A DNA stretch of 64,000 nt from Microdochium bolleyi (taxonomy: Eukaryota; Ascomycota; Sordariomycetes; Xylariales; Microdochiaceae): NCBI GenBank assembly GCA_001566295.1, contig KQ964245.1, positions 439,524-503,523 on the forward strand, written 5' to 3'. Below are positions 20,456-32,081 of this stretch, one piece after another. The notes under the pieces are model-generated. The model did not search any database, was not told the origin of the DNA, and saw only the letters and a list, made by a program, of their open reading frames with translations. The translations under genes and the position numbers were made by a program. The number at the start of each line of letters is the position of its first letter. Position 1 is the first letter of the stretch.

Positions 20456-21454
20456 CTAATCACCGGTGTCGACCTCCAGATCAAGCTGCACCCCATTGCT
20501 AATCTCATAGTCCGCCAGCGTCAGCATGTCCTTGAACGGCCGCATGCCCTGCCGGCGCAGCATGATCTCGTGCGGCTCGCGCCCGATCCGCGCGGCCACC
20601 ATGATCTTGAAGTTCTTGATCGAGTCGGAAGCCAGGCACGGGATCGCGGCCTTTGTGCCGAGCCGGTCGTTGACGTGCACGATGATCATCTCCTCGCCGC
20701 CGCCGCCGGCGGCTGGTGGTGCTGCCGCGGGAGGGCGAGCGGGGGGTTTGCTGGTGTCGTGTGCTGACCGGCTGCCTTTGCTGGTGGAGAACTTGCCGTC
20801 GCGGTCTTTCCTGCCGTCCCTGTCGCGGTCGCCACGCTCCCGGTCACGATCGCGTCGGGGCGAGCGGTCGCGGTATCCTCGGTGCGAGCCTCCTCCCCGG
20901 CGATCGTCCCCGTCGCCATCGGCACGGCTCTTGTCCTTGAACTTGAAACCACCGCCAAAGTTCTTCTTCTCGGCCCGCGAGGACAGAGGCTCGGGGACAC
21001 CGCTAGGGGCCTCGCCGCTTCCGCCAGCTGCGCTGCGGCCACCGCCTCGATCATGGCCTCGTTCGCGCCCGCCGTTGTCGTCCCGTCTGTCGCTGTGTCT
21101 CGCCCTCCGCTCGTCTCGGCCCCTGTCTCTGTCTCTGTCCATGTCGCCGTGGCGCCTCCTGTCGCTGTCGTGGTCGCGTCTGGACGAGCGGTGATGGTGG
21201 CCGCCGCCGCTGTCGTCCCCATCGCGGCGACGATCAGAGCGTCTGCTACTGTCGCCGTCCCTGTGCCGGTGGCTCTCATGGCGACTGCCTCGCTCGGGAG
21301 ACCGGCTGCGATGATGGTCGTCGCGGCCCTCGCGGCGGGGGGACCGAGGCGCTGGTGGTCGTGCTCCTCCTGCTCCTGCTCCTGCTATTTCTGCTGCTTC
21401 TGCCGGCGGCGGCGACCGCGGCAGGGGCGGTGGGGAGACTTCCCCTTCGCTCAT
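20456..21454 (-). CDS. hub1: Hub1/UBL5-type ubiquitin-like domain fused to RS/RD-rich region
   Basis: One open frame of 332 residues. Residues 1-250 are a low-complexity Arg/Asp/Ser/His/Gly region with RS, RD and RDR dipeptides, as in SR-type splicing factors, with one conserved-looking island (EKKNFGGGFKFKDKSRA, about 163-179). The last 75 residues form a ubiquitin-like fold closest to Hub1/UBL5: IIVHVNDRLGTKAAIPC, DSIKNFKIMVAARIG and FKDMLTLADYEISNGV. Hub1 is normally a free protein of about 73 residues that binds splicing proteins non-covalently. Here the C-terminus is LDLEVDTGD, without a diglycine and without the Tyr-Tyr end, so no conjugation is expected. A spliceosomal role is inferred from both halves. 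A stop-free frame across both parts supports a true fusion rather than a gene-model error. Confidence 0.85.
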   Translation of the reverse strand: MSEGEVSPPPLPRSPPPAEAAEIAGAGAGGARPPAPRSPRREGRDDHHRSRSPERGSRHESHRHRDGDSSRRSDRRRDGDDSGGGHHHRSSRRDHDSDRRRHGDMDRDRDRGRDERRARHSDRRDDNGGRERGHDRGGGRSAAGGSGEAPSGVPEPLSSRAEKKNFGGGFKFKDKSRADGDGDDRRGGGSHRGYRDRSPRRDRDRERGDRDRDGRKDRDGKFSTSKGSRSAHDTSKPPARPPAAAPPAAGGGGEEMIIVHVNDRLGTKAAIPCLASDSIKNFKIMVAARIGREPHEIMLRRQGMRPFKDMLTLADYEISNGVQLDLEVDTGD

Positions 21455-22048
21455 GGTCGCATATTCTGGAGTACTGCGACTTGGGAGGAGAGTGGATCGT
21501 TACGTGCGCGAGTATGCGCCGCTAATCACAATTGATATGGATTGAGGGTGAAGTCTGTGAAAGGTCGCAGGAAGTAGACAGTTTACGTCACAGCGCGTTA
21601 CTAAAAAAGTTGGGCGCAATTGGGGCTGGGCTCCACATTGCTTGCTGGCCGCCAAGATGCGGCTCTCTGACTTTCCTAGTTCACACGGAGCACACTGCGC
21701 AATGATAAGGCGCTGACCTTGCAAAAGCAGATTACAGAGGCGAGCCTGAGATATCGAAATGCCGATCTTGGGCGGTAATATAGTTCAGTATTATCTCCGA
21801 GCCTTGTATCAGGTGCACAGATGGAACGAAGCCATCGGAACGTTGTATGTGTCAAGATTTGGAATTCTTGTCTACCAACACGCGTAAAACGCCTGGTATG
21901 TGAACCTAGCAAACCGGAACGCCCCAACCATGAGCTACAGGAAAGAAATTCGAAAGAGATAAAGAAATAGAGAGCCCAGAACGCGCAGTTTTGTTCGTAT
22001 GATACAGAAAATCATCAACGACAAAGAGAAGCGACAAGCGCATGCTCA
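21455..22048. other. Hub1 upstream and nop58 3' flank
   Basis: No gene is seen. Confidence 0.5.
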
Positions 22049-24056
22049 TCACGCCTTCTCCTTCTTGGACTTCTTCTTGCTCTTCTTTTCCGAGACGTCC
22101 TCGTCGGCATCGGCCTTGCGCTTCTTGCTCGACGACTCGTCGTCGCCCTTCGCAGCCTTCTTGGCCTCCTTCTTGCTCAGGACGCGGGGAGTACCATCGC
22201 TGTTGACCTCGACATCGCCGCGCTCGTACTTCCGCTTGAACTTGGAGACGGAGATGCCGGCGGCCTCCGCAAACTTCTCGTAGTCAGCCTCGGAGAGCTT
22301 GCTGGCCTTGGGAGTAGCAGGGGCCTCAGTAGCAGCATTCTTGGCTTCCTTCTTGGCCTTCTTCTCAGCCTTCTTGGCCTTCTTGTCTGTGTGGTTGTTA
22401 GCATGTGATCTCATATGAATGCGCTAACGTGTAAAGGGATGACTTACCAGACTCCTCATCGTCGCTGCTCTCGCCATCGGCCATAGGGGTATCCTCAACC
22501 TCCTGTATTAAGGGCTTCTTGGGGGTAGCGCCGTTGGTGGCAAGACCATCAGCGTCGGCGTTGTAGCTGCGCGAGGCCTTGACCTCGAACTTGGCAGGCG
22601 TCGCACCGTTGGGAGCGACCTTGGTGCCCTTGGAAATGATGGGGCGGCCCTCGAGCTTCCTGAGCTTGTCCTCAAGGCCAACCCGGAGTCTGACACCCAT
22701 CTCGGACCTCTCCTCATCCTCGACGTCCAGCTCGACACCGTCGATGCCCTCATTGTTGAGCTCCGACAGAGCATCCACGCGGAGGCAGAGCGCGGCCTTG
22801 GCCGAAAGCATACGGGCGATCTTGCCCTTGTTCTTGCCCGTGGCCTGGCCGACCAGGGAAGAGTGGTAGATGAGACCATACTTGGGTGTGTCATGCTTGG
22901 TCTTCAGCGCTCTGAAAAGAGCCTTCTCGGCACCAAGAATCTGGATGGTGCTGCTAGGGCTCTTGGCGAGCTTGAGAAGAGAGCCGGTGTGGGCGATGAG
23001 GCGAGCACCAACAAGCTCTCCGATGATCTCGGTCAAGTTGGGCGCGATGGCCTTCATTCTCGAGGACAGGTACTGCGACAGCTGCTGGCGGTACTCGGTG
23101 AATCCAATGACCTGCTCGGCAAGGAGCTTGATGTTCTCGAGGTCGATCTCGGAAATCTCAGTACCCATGGAAACCTCGGCACCAGTCTTCAGGCGAGCCT
23201 CAATGTCCTCGGGGAGGACCTCAGACAGGTCCGTGTTGGGCGCATTCTCGCGCATTCCCATGACAAGAATGATGCGAGCGTAGGCGAGGTTGTCGTTGAC
23301 AATACGGTCCATTTCGGGGAAGTGCCAGCCGTACCACTCCTTGACGCGCATGGCGTAGTTGTTGAGCTCCTTGTCGAGATCGTCGAGCAACTTGATAGCC
23401 TGCACAATCATGACGTCGACCTTGTCAGGCGAGAACTTGAGCTTGTGGCGGGAGATGGAGTGAGACAGGGCCAGAGCCATGTTGCCCAGGTAGTCGCTCT
23501 CGAGATCGGGGAAGAGTTCGGGGAGGTAAGTCTTGATGGAACGGAAGAGCTCCTGGGTCGAGGAGTCGGAGACTGGGGTGATGTTGAACTGAGGCAGAAG
23601 GTTGATGGCGGCACCGAGCTTGGGGTCGGCGACAGCCAGAGATGCCTTGCGCTCCTCCTTGATGTCGTCGAGCAATTGCTGCAGCATCGGGGTGACCTTG
23701 CCCTCGCACAGAGAGCTGTATTCACCGAGAGCCTGGGCGGAGTCCTCGAACTTGATCATCTTCTTCAATGAAAGACTGCATTCAATTGGCAAGGTCAGTC
23801 GCTTGTGCGCGTCGCGATCGTGTGGTTTGCGCCGTGGTCGTTCGGGATGTACTCACGCGGAATTGATGGCATCGGCGCCATCGAGCGACTTCGTAATGTC
23901 ATCGCGAGACAGAAGCTTCTTGTCCTTGGCCTTGAAGAGACCGTAGCTGTGCGCAAATAGTCAGCATTGTCGTGTCCTCGTGCTGCGTGAAGCAGTCTAC
24001 AAGCGAACGCGGAAAACTCACCCCGCAGGCGTCTCGGCCAAGACGAAGAGAGGCAT
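22049..24056 (-). CDS. nop58: Nucleolar protein Nop58, box C/D snoRNP core
   Basis: Four exons, 24022-24056, 23857-23946, 22448-23775 and 22049-22386, encode 596 residues; introns are 75, 81 and 61 nt and all junctions keep phase (MPLFVLAETPAG|YGLFKAKDKKLL, NSA|LSLKKM, EES|DKKAKK). The NOP5 N-terminal domain is followed by a coiled coil and the Nop domain (about 255-405: KAIAPNLTEIIGELVGARLI, then QILGAEKALFRALKT and GLIYHSSLVGQA), which binds the k-turn and 15.5K protein. The C-terminus is the usual Lys-rich KKE/KKS tail. With Nop56, fibrillarin and Snu13, Nop58 forms the RNP that guides 2'-O-methylation of rRNA. It shares a 668-bp divergent promoter with vma6. Confidence 0.97.
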
Positions 24057-24724
24057 GATGGATATAATCCAAAGGCTCAGGTATCCAATTCAGTATCCTG
24101 CGCAGCTTCTTCCAAAACAGTGATGCTCCTCGAGGGTGGTGGGAGAGAAGGTGCCGGATAACGCTGTTGGTGATGCTGGCCGTGCAGGTGGTTCCGCAAC
24201 GAGATGCTGCTTGTATTTGAGACGACTGGTCTCTGGCAGTCAGAAATAATTTTTTCCTGCCGGCGGAGCTTGCTTTCTGGGCGCCAGTCCCATTGGAGCG
24301 GAGCTCAGACCAGGCCCACACCGGATCAATCAGCATGCAGCATCAACGCCGGAAAGTGGATTTGTGGCTAATGGCCATGCCCGGCTGTATTAGATGTGGC
24401 TGACCGGAGTTCCTCTGTGGCAAGTGCGCCGGCCATGATGCCTGGTCAAGCCTAACCAATTCCGCGCTAGTGGAATCCATGCTGCACAAGACAGTGTTAT
24501 TGAACAGTCTCGACGCGAGGCACTGTATGGGCTCGGAGCCAGTCCAGTTGAGCGGCAACCTTGGAAGCTTGACGTGCTTCGGTCGAGTCCGGACTCCAGT
24601 GGCTTGCGCATCACGACCCCAAGGTGCTTTCTGCAGGCATCAGGAACTTGCACCATCCCTCCCCGCCCATTTTCTTCCCTCACCACCACTTCCTATACTG
24701 CTTGCTTCCGCCCTGCAAGTCACG
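24057..24724. promoter_or_regulatory. Divergent promoter of nop58 and vma6
   Basis: Both housekeeping genes start here. The vma6 side has a C/T-rich leader (24655-24715). Confidence 0.5.
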
Positions 24725-26061
24725 ATGGAGGGTCTTTTCTTCAATGTCGAGAACGGGTAAGCTGCCCAGCCAGCCCTCCGAGCCACGGAGTGCCAATGAT
24801 ACTGACCGTGAGATCAATCCATAGCTTCATCGAGGGCATCGTTCGCGGTTATCGGAATGGCCTGCTCACTGGCTCGAACTACACCAACTTGACACAATGC
24901 GAGACGATCGATGGTATGCGACTCCAAATCGATGACCAAGCAACCTCTTTCCATGCGAAGGGGGCCATGCTCGCCGACACTTTGCTGACCAGTCCACATA
25001 GATCTCAAGTTGCAGCTCGGCCCAGCCTACGGTGACTTCCTCGGCTCCCTGCCTCCCAACCCGTCAACATCCGCCCTGGCTTCAAAGACGACAGACAAGC
25101 TTGTCTCCGAGTTTCGCTACGTACGGGCGAACGCCACCGGCTCCTTGGCGCAGTTCATGGACTACCTCACCTACGGCTACATGATCGACAATGTCGCCCT
25201 GCTTATCACAGGCACCCTACATGAGCGCGACACGCGGGAGCTGCTCGAGCGCTGCCACCCGCTCGGTTGGTTCGAGACGATGCCCGTGCTTTGCGTCGCG
25301 ACAAACATCGAGGAGCTCTACAACAGCGTTCTCATCGAGACTCCTCTTGCGCCGTACTTCCAGGGCAGCCTGACACATCAAGACCTTGACGAGCTCAACA
25401 TTGAGATTGTCCGCAACACACTGTACAAGAACTATCTTGAAGACTTCTACAAGTTCGTCAACAGCCACCCGGACATGGCCGGCACGCCAACAGCCGAGGT
25501 CATGAGCGAGCTCCTTGAGTTCGAGGCGGACCGCCGAGCCATCAACATCACACTCAACAGCTTCGGCACCGAGCTTAACAAGACGGACCGCAAGAAGCTG
25601 TATCCCGAGTTCGGCCGGCTGTGGCCCGAGGGAAGCTTTATGCTTTCGAGAGCAGATGACTTTGAGGGCGTAAGGCTAGCAGTCGACGGTGTCCAAGACT
25701 ACAAGACCTTCTTCGATGCTGCTGGTCTTGGTGGTGGCCCTTCCGGGCCAGGCAACATGGGCGGAGGTGCCAGCGGCAGTGAGCGGAGTCTGGAGGACAT
25801 GTTCTACCAGAAGGAGATGGAAATCTCAAAGAACGCTTTTACGCGGCAATTCAGCCTCGCAATCGTGTATGCGTGGGTCAGACTCAGGGAGCAGGTACGT
25901 GCACACTGACCTCATTTGCCAAATGGCCATCTGTTCTCGCTTCCCTTGCGCTCTCTCGAGACTAACAATCTTCACAGGAAATCCGGAATATCACGTGGAT
26001 CGCGGAGTGCATAGCGCAGAACCAAAAGGAGCGCATCGGCAACTACATCAGTGTACTTTGA
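24725..26061 (+). CDS. vma6: V-type ATPase subunit d (Vma6)
   Basis: Four exons, 24725-24756, 24825-24913, 25002-25894 and 25978-26061, encode 365 residues, the normal length. Introns are 68, 88 and 83 nt. The sequence starts MEGLFFNVENG|FIEGIVRGYRNGLLTGSNY and ends AQNQKERIGNYISVL, both family signatures. Subunit d sits on top of the membrane c-ring and couples V1 rotation to proton pumping at the vacuole. A Gly-rich insert (GLGGGPSGPGNMGGGASGS, about 285-303) lies near the position where fungal forms vary. The leader just before the ATG is pyrimidine-rich. Confidence 0.97.
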
Positions 26062-26442
26062 AATACCACGGCGAATCCAGTTCTGATTTAGGTATCTCCT
26101 TTCATTGCGCAGCCTTGGCCCAAGGCTTCGGTACCCGTTGTTAGCCAGACGTGCTCTTGCAGTTTCTTCCTTTTCAAGCAGCGAATGATGATGGGAGCTT
26201 TTGTCGTCCCACTTGGCGTTTTCAGTCCACATGCCAATACACGGACGAAGCAAGGCGGGGAAAGCCCTAGATGCACGGGCAATATGCAGGGCCCGCGACT
26301 ATTGTAAATACGTATTCAAATATGTAGTGCAATCGGTTTTATTCCGCTTATGCGACTACAGGTATAATACAGTCGGACCTGCTACCAACAATAAATGTAC
26401 AAAGATCGTGGTCTACAACAGCAATGGCAGCATGCCGACCAT
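26062..26442. other. Convergent 3' flanks of vma6 and uS15m
   Basis: This AT-richer spacer carries AATAAA-like signals around 26389. No gene is seen. Confidence 0.5.
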
Positions 26443-27351
26443 CTATAGGGTGATTTGTTCCTTCCAAGATGCTGGCGTCAGACCAAGGGTCTGGAGCATA
26501 TGATGCCACCTGTCGCTGCCTCGCTCCTTCTTCTCCATGTACCTCAGGAGCCTCTGGCGTCTGTGTGCAAGGAGTCGTAAGTTACGCTTGTTCATCTTGT
26601 CCTTGTAACCTCTGTTCTGCTCAAGTTCGCTGGCGAGCGCCTGAATCTTCGTGGTGAGGATGGCGATCTGGACCTCACTGCTGCCTGTGTCGAGCCCACC
26701 GCGGATAGGCTTCTCGGCGTCGGGCTGACCGCGCGAAAGAGGCTTTGGCCTCAGCGTCAGGTCTGTGTTGTGGCGACCGAACGTCTCAATGCACCGCCGG
26801 ATATTGGCGTGCTGTCTGTCCTTGGCACTCGCGTGTTCAAGACTGGTGATGCGGCGTACCGCCTCCGCAGCACGCGCGTGGTTTTCCTCGTGCTTCCTGT
26901 AGTCCTGCTCTATCTTTGCCGGATCTACTGACGCTCCCAGAAACGACTCGACAGGTTTCGCGAGGGCGTAGGCGTTCTGTATAGCTTGCTCGACCTCGGA
27001 TTTGTGCAGCATGTTGTTGAGGATGTGAGGGCTTGTGGGGAGAGCCTGCGGCTCCCCGGCGGTTTCGGATGCGGACGTCGAAGTCGGGGCCTGGCCAGCA
27101 CTGGGAAGAGACTCGATGAAAGAAGTCGTGACGCCTCGGACGGGGTCGCCCCAAGTTGCTCTCCGCGCTGCGGCGATCTTCTCCTTGATCTCGTTGTGTG
27201 CTTGCTTGCGCTGCTGCATCTGCGCCCACCTATGCGGCTCCTGCTTCCTAATCCGTCTCTTCTCTTCCGTCGTCAGAGATGCGGTCTGAGTGTGTGGTAG
27301 CGTCACAGTCGGCGTGATGGCTGGTCGAAGACATACTAGGATGCGTGGCAT
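26443..27351 (-). CDS. mrps28: Mitochondrial ribosomal protein uS15m
   Basis: This intronless gene encodes 302 residues from the ATG at 27351. An in-frame ATG at 27435 would add 28 Cys-rich residues, but MPRILVCLRPAITP is a far better mitochondrial transit start. The uS15 domain is C-terminal (about 210-295): GSSEVQIAILTTKIQALASEL, MNKRNLRLLAHRRQRLLRYM and a final WHHMLQTLGL. The long basic, helical N-terminal extension is usual for fungal mitochondrial uS15. The protein binds small-subunit rRNA early in mitoribosome assembly. It is divergent to cytosolic uS2. Confidence 0.92.
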   Translation of the reverse strand: MPRILVCLRPAITPTVTLPHTQTASLTTEEKRRIRKQEPHRWAQMQQRKQAHNEIKEKIAAARRATWGDPVRGVTTSFIESLPSAGQAPTSTSASETAGEPQALPTSPHILNNMLHKSEVEQAIQNAYALAKPVESFLGASVDPAKIEQDYRKHEENHARAAEAVRRITSLEHASAKDRQHANIRRCIETFGRHNTDLTLRPKPLSRGQPDAEKPIRGGLDTGSSEVQIAILTTKIQALASELEQNRGYKDKMNKRNLRLLAHRRQRLLRYMEKKERGSDRWHHMLQTLGLTPASWKEQITL

Positions 27352-27942
27352 GATGTTAGCTGTTGCGCACGAGATCACACAAGTGCATCCAAGATGGCCA
27401 CAAACATTGCAAGGACGACAGGCGCTGCACGCCATTTATCCGCGGAGGCATGTTGGCGATTTGTGCAAGAGACCCAAGGCCGGGTGGTTTGCTTGCGATC
27501 GAGGGTCGTCGTTCGTCGTCGAGACACTACGGGCCGTCAAGCATCCCGACTTTTTCAGATGTCGTCGTCCAGTCCGTCCAATGCGCGCGCGCGGGCTGGC
27601 CCACTCAATCAATCGGTTGCCGAACGCAAGAAAGTGGGCCGCTGCCTTTGAGCTGAAGAGGCTGGAGGAGCCCAGCCACATGTTGAGCCTCAGGACGTCG
27701 TGCAGCTTATGTCAGCTTTCCCTCTCCAGATCCGCTAGCAAGAGAAGAGCTTAGCGCAGGACGGCCTTCTCTCTCGAGAGGGATTTAGCGAGTCCACAAC
27801 TATTTTCATCAAATTTGTGCGGTGCCCCCCTGTGGTTGGTGAACTTTTTTCGAGACTCCAGCGTCGCAAAGCCCGCCTGCTGTTCAACCGCGCATCCTCC
27901 CTCAACTCACATTACCGTGATCAACCACACACAACAGTCAAG
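27352..27942. promoter_or_regulatory. Divergent promoter of mitochondrial uS15m and cytosolic uS2
   Basis: Two ribosomal-protein genes share this 591-bp spacer, so coordinated control is possible. The rps0 leader ends CAGTCAAGATGG. Confidence 0.5.
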
Positions 27943-29033
27943 ATGGCGCCCTCCAACCTCCCCGCCTGCATGAACGCGACCAGCCAGGACATCGAGATGC
28001 TCCTGGCGGCCCAGGCCCACCTCGGTTCCAAGAACTTGCAGGTGCACATGGAGCCCTACCTCTGGAAGACCAGGGCCGATGGTGTCAACGTTATCAACAT
28101 TGGCAAGACCTGGTAAGGACCCCCGACACGAGATGGGAATGGCGGCGCAAACGGAGAATGTTGGAGCGCGAAGAAAGAAGCAGATTTGGGGGATGGAGAC
28201 GAGGCGCGAGAACCGCGGGCTAACGAGACGTTTTCGCGCAACAGGGAGAAGATTGTCCTGGCTGCCCGTATCATCGCCGCCATTGACAACCCGGCCGACA
28301 TCTGTGTCATCTCTGCCCGTCCCTACGGTCAGCGTGCCGTTCTCAAGTTCGCCGCCCACACCGGCGCCGTCGCTATTGCCGGTCGCTTCACCCCCGGTTC
28401 ATTCACCAACTACATCACTCGCTCGTTCAAGGAGCCCCGCCTGATCATCGTCACCGACCCTCGCACCGACGCCCAGGCCATCAAGGAGGCTTCCTACGTC
28501 AACATCCCCGTCATCGCCCTCTGCGATACCGACTCCCCCACCGAGTTCGTCGACGTTGCCATCCCCACCAACAACAAGGGTCGCAACGCCATCGGTGCCG
28601 TCTGGTGGATGCTTGCCCGTGAGGTGCTCCGCATCCGTGGCACCATCGCCAGCCGTGAGGTCCCCTGGGACGTCATGGTCGATCTCTACTTCTGTACGTG
28701 GCCCCAGAATCTGACGCATTGTATCTCATTACTAATCGCCTCTTCACAGACCGTGACCCTGAGGCCGAGGCCGAGGAGAAGGTTGAGGAGGAGAAGGTCC
28801 CCGGCGCTGACGAGGTCGGCCCCGCTGCCATCGAGTCTGGTTTCGCTGGTGCCGCTGGTGGTGACTGGGAGGCTGCCCCCGCTGGTGGCTTCGCCGGAAC
28901 CGGTGCTCAGCCCGGCAACTGGGACGGCCAGGCCGCTGGTGCCACCGATGAGTGGGCTGGCGCTGCTGCTGCTGGCAACACTGCTCCTACTGCTGAGTGG
29001 GGTGCTGCCGAGACCAAGGAGAGCAACTGGTAG
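27943..29033 (+). CDS. rps0: 40S ribosomal protein S0 (uS2)
   Basis: Exons 27943-28112, 28245-28693 and 28750-29033 encode 300 residues. Introns of 132 and 56 nt split GKTW|EKIVLAAR and DLYF|YRDPEAE in phase. The uS2 fold is complete (AAQAHLGSKNLQVHMEPYLW, DICVISARPYGQRAVLKFA, RLIIVTDPRTDAQAIKEASY, WWMLAREVLRIRG). The C-terminal 90 residues are acidic and then Ala/Gly/Trp-rich with repeated EW/NW units, typical of fungal S0. The protein is needed for 18S rRNA 3' maturation and sits at the 40S surface. Codon use is strongly biased to C-ending codons, as expected for very high expression. Confidence 0.97.
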
Positions 29034-32000
29034 AGCCCTTCTGCTCAAGCCGACGGTCAGCAAGATGCCCCTGAGCAGTATCAGTCTGCTGCATGGTAGT
29101 CATCTGATGGTCCATACGCGACAACCAAGAACAAAAAAAATTGGCGGCCTCCGGTGGGACAGCGATATCCACCAATCGAAAAAAGGGAGGGAGGGTTTCG
29201 CAGGTTGACTTTCTGGCTCGTACTAATGAGGGAAAGATATCCGACCTGGTCGTGGGATTTCACTGCCGTCGTCACCACTACACTTTTCTTTTGTTGTTTT
29301 CTCTCCCACACACTTCGGTAGTGAATATCAACGAAAAGACTAGGGAGGGGGAATGCCCTGTATGAACAGAAAGACGCAAAGGGAACCGACTTGACCGTCG
29401 TCCCGCCTGGTTTCCCTGTCAAGCTAGCTTTGGCATGACCGTCATAAAAACATGAAAATGTCGCTGAGCAAAACATGAAACCTCGTGAACCTTTGTGAGT
29501 GTTGTGATAGAATGACCATGCACGTGGAAAATGTCTGACTTCTAGGTGGTCATCTGATCGTATGCCTTGGAGGCAGTCAGAAAAGTCCCAGCCTGTATGG
29601 GAATCTCTGGGCTCTGTTCATCCACCTAGGCCAGGGCAGCCAACAGCCACAGGCGAATTACAGCATTCATGAAAAAGGCACACGTATCATCATGGCCTAT
29701 GCTGTCTGAGGACCAGGTGTGAGGAGCTTCCAATAGTCATGTTTTCAGCGTGAACCTCTCGAGCCCATCAACTCCCGGGACAGGCTGTTCTGACGCCACA
29801 GCCTTAGCCTGATTTTACTGATCTGATGCTCACGGATCAGCCTCAAATGCATGTCAGGCACAGCACATGGTGAGCTCCATGAGAAGGTTTCCAGCTTGCT
29901 ACGAGTAGCTCTCAACTCCAAGCTCGCTGCTCATGCTCAGCCGCTATTGCCATGACCGACAGCGAGATCTAGCTTCTTCCTCGCTTCCAGGTGTCGGTCT
30001 GGCCGCAGGCTGCAGTGATGGTGCCTCACGATGGGATGGGAGCTCTGCACAGCAAGATAACAAACACGACACCCTGACTTGCCCTGCTTGAATAGTTGCC
30101 GTGGACGGGGGAGGCCTGTGTGGGACGGAGTAGCGTTAAAGGAAAATCAGGTCGAGAGGCACGAAGAGTCGAGTAGGAGGTCGCTTCCTGCTGTGCGCCT
30201 TCCTGTGACAAGCACACTGTGGAAGTGATACGGTGGTGAGGCGGCGATGAGGCCGAGGCAAGGGATGCACACGCGTGCTGGGCCGCAGCGCCATGGCTTA
30301 ACGCGACGAGGTTACAGAACGCGACATACATAACAGGACTCGCCGGGGCATTCGTAATCATGTCGTGATAACACCGAATTGACAAGATCAGCAATACTCC
30401 CCTCAAGGTCTAATTGAGCTGAACTGAGTGAAGCATCCCACAAGTCTACAAAGTACAGAATCTTCTTCGCGGCGATGCTCAAGGCAGATCGCAGACGCAA
30501 TGAAAATGAGTGGTTTGGGTAGCAAAAATTCCCCCAATGACGATCCCGAAGGATAATCAAGGACAGTCGGCTCCGCGCTGTGCAATGCAGGCCTCCTGCC
30601 CTGGAAACAGTGAATCTTGAACGACTGCGTCCTTGAGAAGGTAAGTATGAAGAGGAAAAGAAAAGAAACAGGCAAGAGGAGCGAGGCTGGCGATGATTAT
30701 ATACTCCTGCGCTGCCTCCGGATGGCGGTGTGTGCCGGCAGCTCTTGAGAGCCTCGCACGCGCCGCCGGCGCTGCGTTTATCCGCCGCCATGGGCGGTCC
30801 GGCCTGGCAGTTTGTGGATCTGGGTGCTGTGCAGGCAGAGAACAAAGGAGGTCTGGCCCCACCCAGCATCAGCCAAGTGAGTTGTTGGCTTGCGAGTAGC
30901 GATGCTTGATGAGGGCTGAGCTCCAAATACGTATAATTGCCATGGGTTTGTCACAGCTGGCTCTCGTGGCAACGTCGTTGGCGATTGCGTAGAGATCCCG
31001 CCGGGTTTCTCCCTTCCCCAAACCGCCAAACCGCCCAGGGACCAGCAAAATTCTCATTCGACCTGGGGTTGGTCTTTGCCGTCATTGTGCAATACGAGAC
31101 AGCACGAGAGAGTCCAACGGTGAAAACGTGGACATTGGCGGCACCTTGGACCGCTCTGAGAACAATCGTAATAATCGCAACGCCTGCTATTGGTGCTGCA
31201 AACGAGCCACGGAGTGCTCTTCTCTGGGCAGGTACTGTGCGACCCCGGCACCGTTGCAGCAGCAGGGAGGACTGCGATTGACGGCAGTTTGCCGACCTTG
31301 CACGCAGTATGCAACCCTGTAAGTCTTGGAAGGCTTGGACACCCTCGGGCCCCAAGACTTTTATCTTCATCGCCGCATCGTGGGGACGACCCTTGGCAGG
31401 AGTGCTCGCCCCTGCCCCGTATCCGAGGGCACCCTCGCATTCGACACCGTATCCGCCGTAGCCTCGAAAGCTTCTCGCCAACCATCCTGCCGAGCCTGCC
31501 AGTCGAGTAACCAGTCACGTTGGCTGTCAGCAAACCCTCGAGCCCCTCGGCGCAATCTCCGGGCCGCCCACGACGTGACGAGAAAAGCACTTTTGGGGAG
31601 GCCAGCGGAAGGGCGACCCGCCGCCTCTGCAAGCGTCATCGGCTCCTCAGGTTCCCGGGAGATCCAATCTTGAAACAGCCTAGCCCCGGGCTCTTGTCCA
31701 CTGCGGAAATATCGACCCAAGTCAAGCTCCTGTTTCTCTCAGACATGCATGCTGCCATGATGCCGGCCGCACTCTGCTCCCAGGGCTGTAGGTGGCTCCA
31801 GTGGCACACTCTCCGGACCTGGGCCAATCATCTCAGCAAGGTCGCTCACATTAGCCAGCAACTGGGATCGATGTCTGCGGTGGACATCTACGCAACAGAC
31901 TCCCTGGAGAGCCAGGGTGTTTAGCTATCCACGCCACCTCCGCCCGCGGCGTTTCGCCTGCCTCCGACCATCTCTGAGCTGCCTGGCCCTCGACGTCAGC

Positions 32001-32081
32001 TTCTTCCTGTCACCGTCTCTGCTTGTTCTATCGTGCCTCTTCCCTCTTCCTCATTGTTTTGTGCAATACGACACCACAACC
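29034..32081. other. 3.0 kb gene-free stretch before the P450
   Basis: No frame looks like a known protein. The last 0.6 kb is C/T-rich and probably P450 promoter and leader. Confidence 0.5.

Noticed and set aside
22863..23771. 302-aa open frame on the plus strand
   Set aside because: It is the antisense shadow of nop58, produced by its biased codon use.
28113..28244. snoRNA inside the first rps0 intron
   Set aside because: No box C and box D pair with terminal stem could be found.
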